DNA of 64,000 nt from Anoplopoma fimbria (lineage: Eukaryota; Chordata; Actinopteri; Perciformes; Anoplopomatidae): positions 15,041,256 to 15,105,255 of the forward strand of contig NC_072458.1 in assembly GCF_027596085.1 (NCBI RefSeq), written 5' to 3'. The notes below the pieces were generated by a model. That model saw only the letters and a program-made list of their open reading frames with translations. It was not told where the DNA came from and made no database searches. The translations under genes were made by a program, and so were the position numbers. Positions within the stretch are counted from its first letter, which is position 1. Each line of letters starts with the position of its first letter. Shown piece by piece: positions 61,902-64,000 of this stretch.

Positions 61902-64000
<2,099 letters not shown>

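Overview
This window is vertebrate nuclear DNA, almost certainly from a ray-finned (teleost) fish. The supporting signs are short conserved exons in long AT-rich introns, many long CA/GT microsatellites, and a typically teleost mix of repeats: Tc1-like elements, a DIRS1-like tyrosine-recombinase retrotransposon, BEL/Pao and L2-type fragments, a pogo-like element, tRNA-derived SINEs and the 'CAGTGGTGGAA' MITE. No bacterial operon, CRISPR array or plasmid feature was seen.

Layout. (1) About 1-41,770, minus strand: gatad2b (p66-beta, a NuRD chromatin-remodelling subunit). Nine coding exons are in the window (first coding exon 13,855-14,238; the last one visible, 1-84, is cut by the window edge). 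A probable noncoding first exon ends at 41,671 inside a CpG-rich promoter, which makes intron 1 about 27 kb. The nine segments join in frame to 564 codons, close to the size of the family minus its last exon. (2) 14,239-41,670: intron 1, holding most of the mobile DNA and a few stretches that look like conserved regulatory DNA. (3) 41,788-42,011: upstream of the promoter, inverted CCAAT boxes repeat about every 42 bp. (4) 42,050-49,300: intergenic, with L2-type reverse-transcriptase fragments and a SINE. (5) 49,300-54,717, plus strand: a gonadotropin-releasing hormone receptor gene with three coding exons (377 codons plus stop) and a possible upstream noncoding exon. (6) 55,390-55,642: a GC-rich, protein-like stretch whose reading frame shifts partway; not identified. 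(7) 57,600-63,406, minus strand: the last three coding exons of a single-pass membrane protein gene that continues beyond the right edge, with a probable long 3' UTR. I could not name this gene.

The genes are ordinary single-copy vertebrate genes and do not form a functional cassette. gatad2b and a GnRH-receptor gene both lie in human 1q21, so their linkage here may be ancient synteny. The most interesting signals are the periodic CCAAT array, the GU-repeat tract placed directly at the 3' splice site of gatad2b exon 4 together with a consistent GU orientation of all five CA/GT tracts in that gene, a SINE insertion lying beside a duplicated copy of its own empty target, and the unidentified coding-like block at 55.4-55.6 kb. 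I saw no convincing wholly new biological system.
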